64,000 nt of DNA from Muricea muricata. Its lineage: Eukaryota; Cnidaria; Anthozoa; Malacalcyonacea; Plexauridae. Position numbers and translations under genes: made by a program. The number at the start of each line of letters is the position of its first letter. Position 1 is the stretch's first letter. The notes below the pieces were generated by a model. The model made no database searches. It saw nothing but the letters and a program-made list of their open reading frames with translations, and had not been told where the DNA came from. Below are positions 62,929 through 64,000 of this stretch, piece after piece. The stretch covers positions 26,217,418-26,281,417 of the forward strand of contig OY979716.1 of assembly GCA_963855995.1 (NCBI GenBank). Direction: 5' to 3'.

Positions 62929-63141
62929 GTGGGCTCGTTTCTTGTACTATAATTAGAAACAAAATAGCGTCTTTTGGAATGTTTTGAAGTCAAGCAGAAA
63001 ACCATGTTTAACACATTACTCAAGAAAAATCTGCCGAAACAACATTCGAATTCATATTAAGGGACATCTAAACTACAATATTATCAACAATAGAATTAGT
63101 CCCTCGAGAAAGTAAGTAAAATTCCCTCTGCCTCCCGGACT
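62929..63141 (-). repeat. Right terminal inverted repeat, outer copy
   Basis: 213 bp, the closer match to 54939-55161, from GTGGGCTCGTTTCTTG to CTGCCTCCCGGACT. Confidence 0.88.
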
Positions 63142-64000
63142 ACTTCAATAATAGGAATATTACCATACAAGCCAATATAGTACTATTATCCATCGATATT
63201 TGATGTTTTTCTAGGTTTGAAAATTGCAAGATGTGAAAGTTACGTAGCTACTTGTTGTTTAAGGGGGGAGATATTTTACGGTTAATTGTTTTGGCAAAAC
63301 TTCACAGTGAGGATCTGAACCAAATTAGTTCTGCCCTAGTTGTGTATGTCCTGTGTATAATAACACATTCGGCCAGGGAAAATCCCTGGGAAAACACACC
63401 CGACTAGGGAAAACCTCTTCCTTCTAAATTCTGCAATACAAGTAACATGAAATAGACCAACTCAGCTGTCACTCACTAATATGAGTACGCAGATACTGAA
63501 CATAAATCAATTTGATTTGTAGAAGAAAAACTTATAGGCTGTATGACGTTTACTGCGTGGAAAACAAGCGTGAACTTCTGGCGTGTAAATTTAGATTCGG
63601 CTTGCTGATTTTCAAAGAGAAGTATTAGGATTAGCACGGGACTTACTAAATACATTTGAAGTTGCAGTATTGAATGTTTTTATAACTTTTAATAGCAAAG
63701 AGTAGCTCCGTAAATATTGTTAATTTCTATCAATTTGTTAGATGAACGGTTGACAACCCGTTACACTTGCTGTGAAGATGCAGTACAGACAATTATGTAC
63801 ACAAATTGCTACATTTTTAAGGAAAATATGCCTTGCAATTGCTAAGTAGATGTCTGACACGGTTGATAGTATTTTACTGTACTTTCTAATACCTGTTGAA
63901 GTTTTAATTAACTAGTCAATATGTGACTTATCGATTGTTAAATGACGTTTTTTTTGACATAATTAGTACAAATGTCAAGGGCTCTAAAATTATATTTTTT
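63142..64000. other. Non-coding flank
   Basis: AT-rich. An inexact pair AGGGAAAATCCCTGGGAAAA / AGGGAAAACC near 63376-63410 is the only local structure. No gene. Confidence 0.4.

Larger units (their letters stand above)
54939..63141. mobile_element. ~8-kb TIR element carrying the intact YHxxCY / PIN-like / CXC gene
   Basis: The left end 54939-55161 (AGTCAGGGAGGCAGAGG to GAGCCCAC) matches, in inverted orientation, 62929-63141 (213 bp). It also matches a second copy at 62569-62773 (205 bp). Between them lie the intact three-exon gene, starting about 130 bp inside the left repeat, and a 52-bp satellite. The first bases extend symmetrically (TTTAGTCAGGG / CCCTGACTAAA on the inner right copy). No clean target duplication is visible. 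The layout is that of a DNA transposon whose only gene is the 1586-residue protein. Confidence 0.8.

Overview
This is an AT-rich eukaryotic window with many introns and few ordinary genes. It carries tRNA-derived SINE, LINE, Tc1/mariner, hAT and piggyBac remnants, plus several families of large multi-exon 'genes' of the kind that are amplified in cnidarian and other marine-invertebrate genomes. An early-branching metazoan, most likely an anthozoan cnidarian, is my inference; nothing here is species-diagnostic.

Two loci look like normal host genes. One is the 3' half of a 5'-nucleotidase-domain (NT5DC2/3-like) gene on the minus strand, about 34.36-41.07 kb. The other is a two-exon BTB-BACK gene on the plus strand, 47.14-53.72 kb, with a 5-kb intron full of repeats.

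Most of the rest is nested mobile DNA. (A) About 0.44-33.5 kb is bounded by a pair of diverged inverted repeats, each itself broken by later insertions (a LINE-containing element on the left, a hAT MITE with an 8-bp target duplication on the right). It contains a decayed copy of a large multi-exon gene. (B) That gene copy is split by a giant element of about 15 kb (7.55-22.63 kb). Its inverted termini are tandem arrays of a ~20-bp unit. Inside are two convergent spliced genes: a plus-strand alpha-kinase with paired Cys/His-rich N-terminal modules, and a minus-strand DDE integrase spread over ten exons. Both carry inactivating lesions. The giant element has in turn been hit by a Tc1-like element and several MITEs. 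(C) Just downstream of the broken gene is a 7.2-kb element (23.93-31.09 kb) with perfect 30-bp terminal inverted repeats. It also holds two convergent pseudogenes; one combines coiled coil, C2H2 finger and SAP segments. (D) At 54.94-63.14 kb an element with ~215-bp terminal inverted repeats (the right one duplicated) encloses an intact paralogue of the gene in A: a 1586-residue, three-exon protein. It has two N-terminal YHxxCY zinc modules, a C-terminal DxDV...HAxSGCD nuclease-like block and a Cys-rich CXC tail. A 52-bp satellite with a 9-unit (468-bp) higher-order period lies 3' of it.

The best candidates for undescribed biology are the alpha-kinase/integrase giant transposon (B), and the evidence that the 1586-residue protein family (intact in D, wrecked in A) is the main gene of its own class of TIR element. 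Exon boundaries were set by hand from splice sites, reading-frame continuity and comparison of the paralogues inside this window. No database search was possible.
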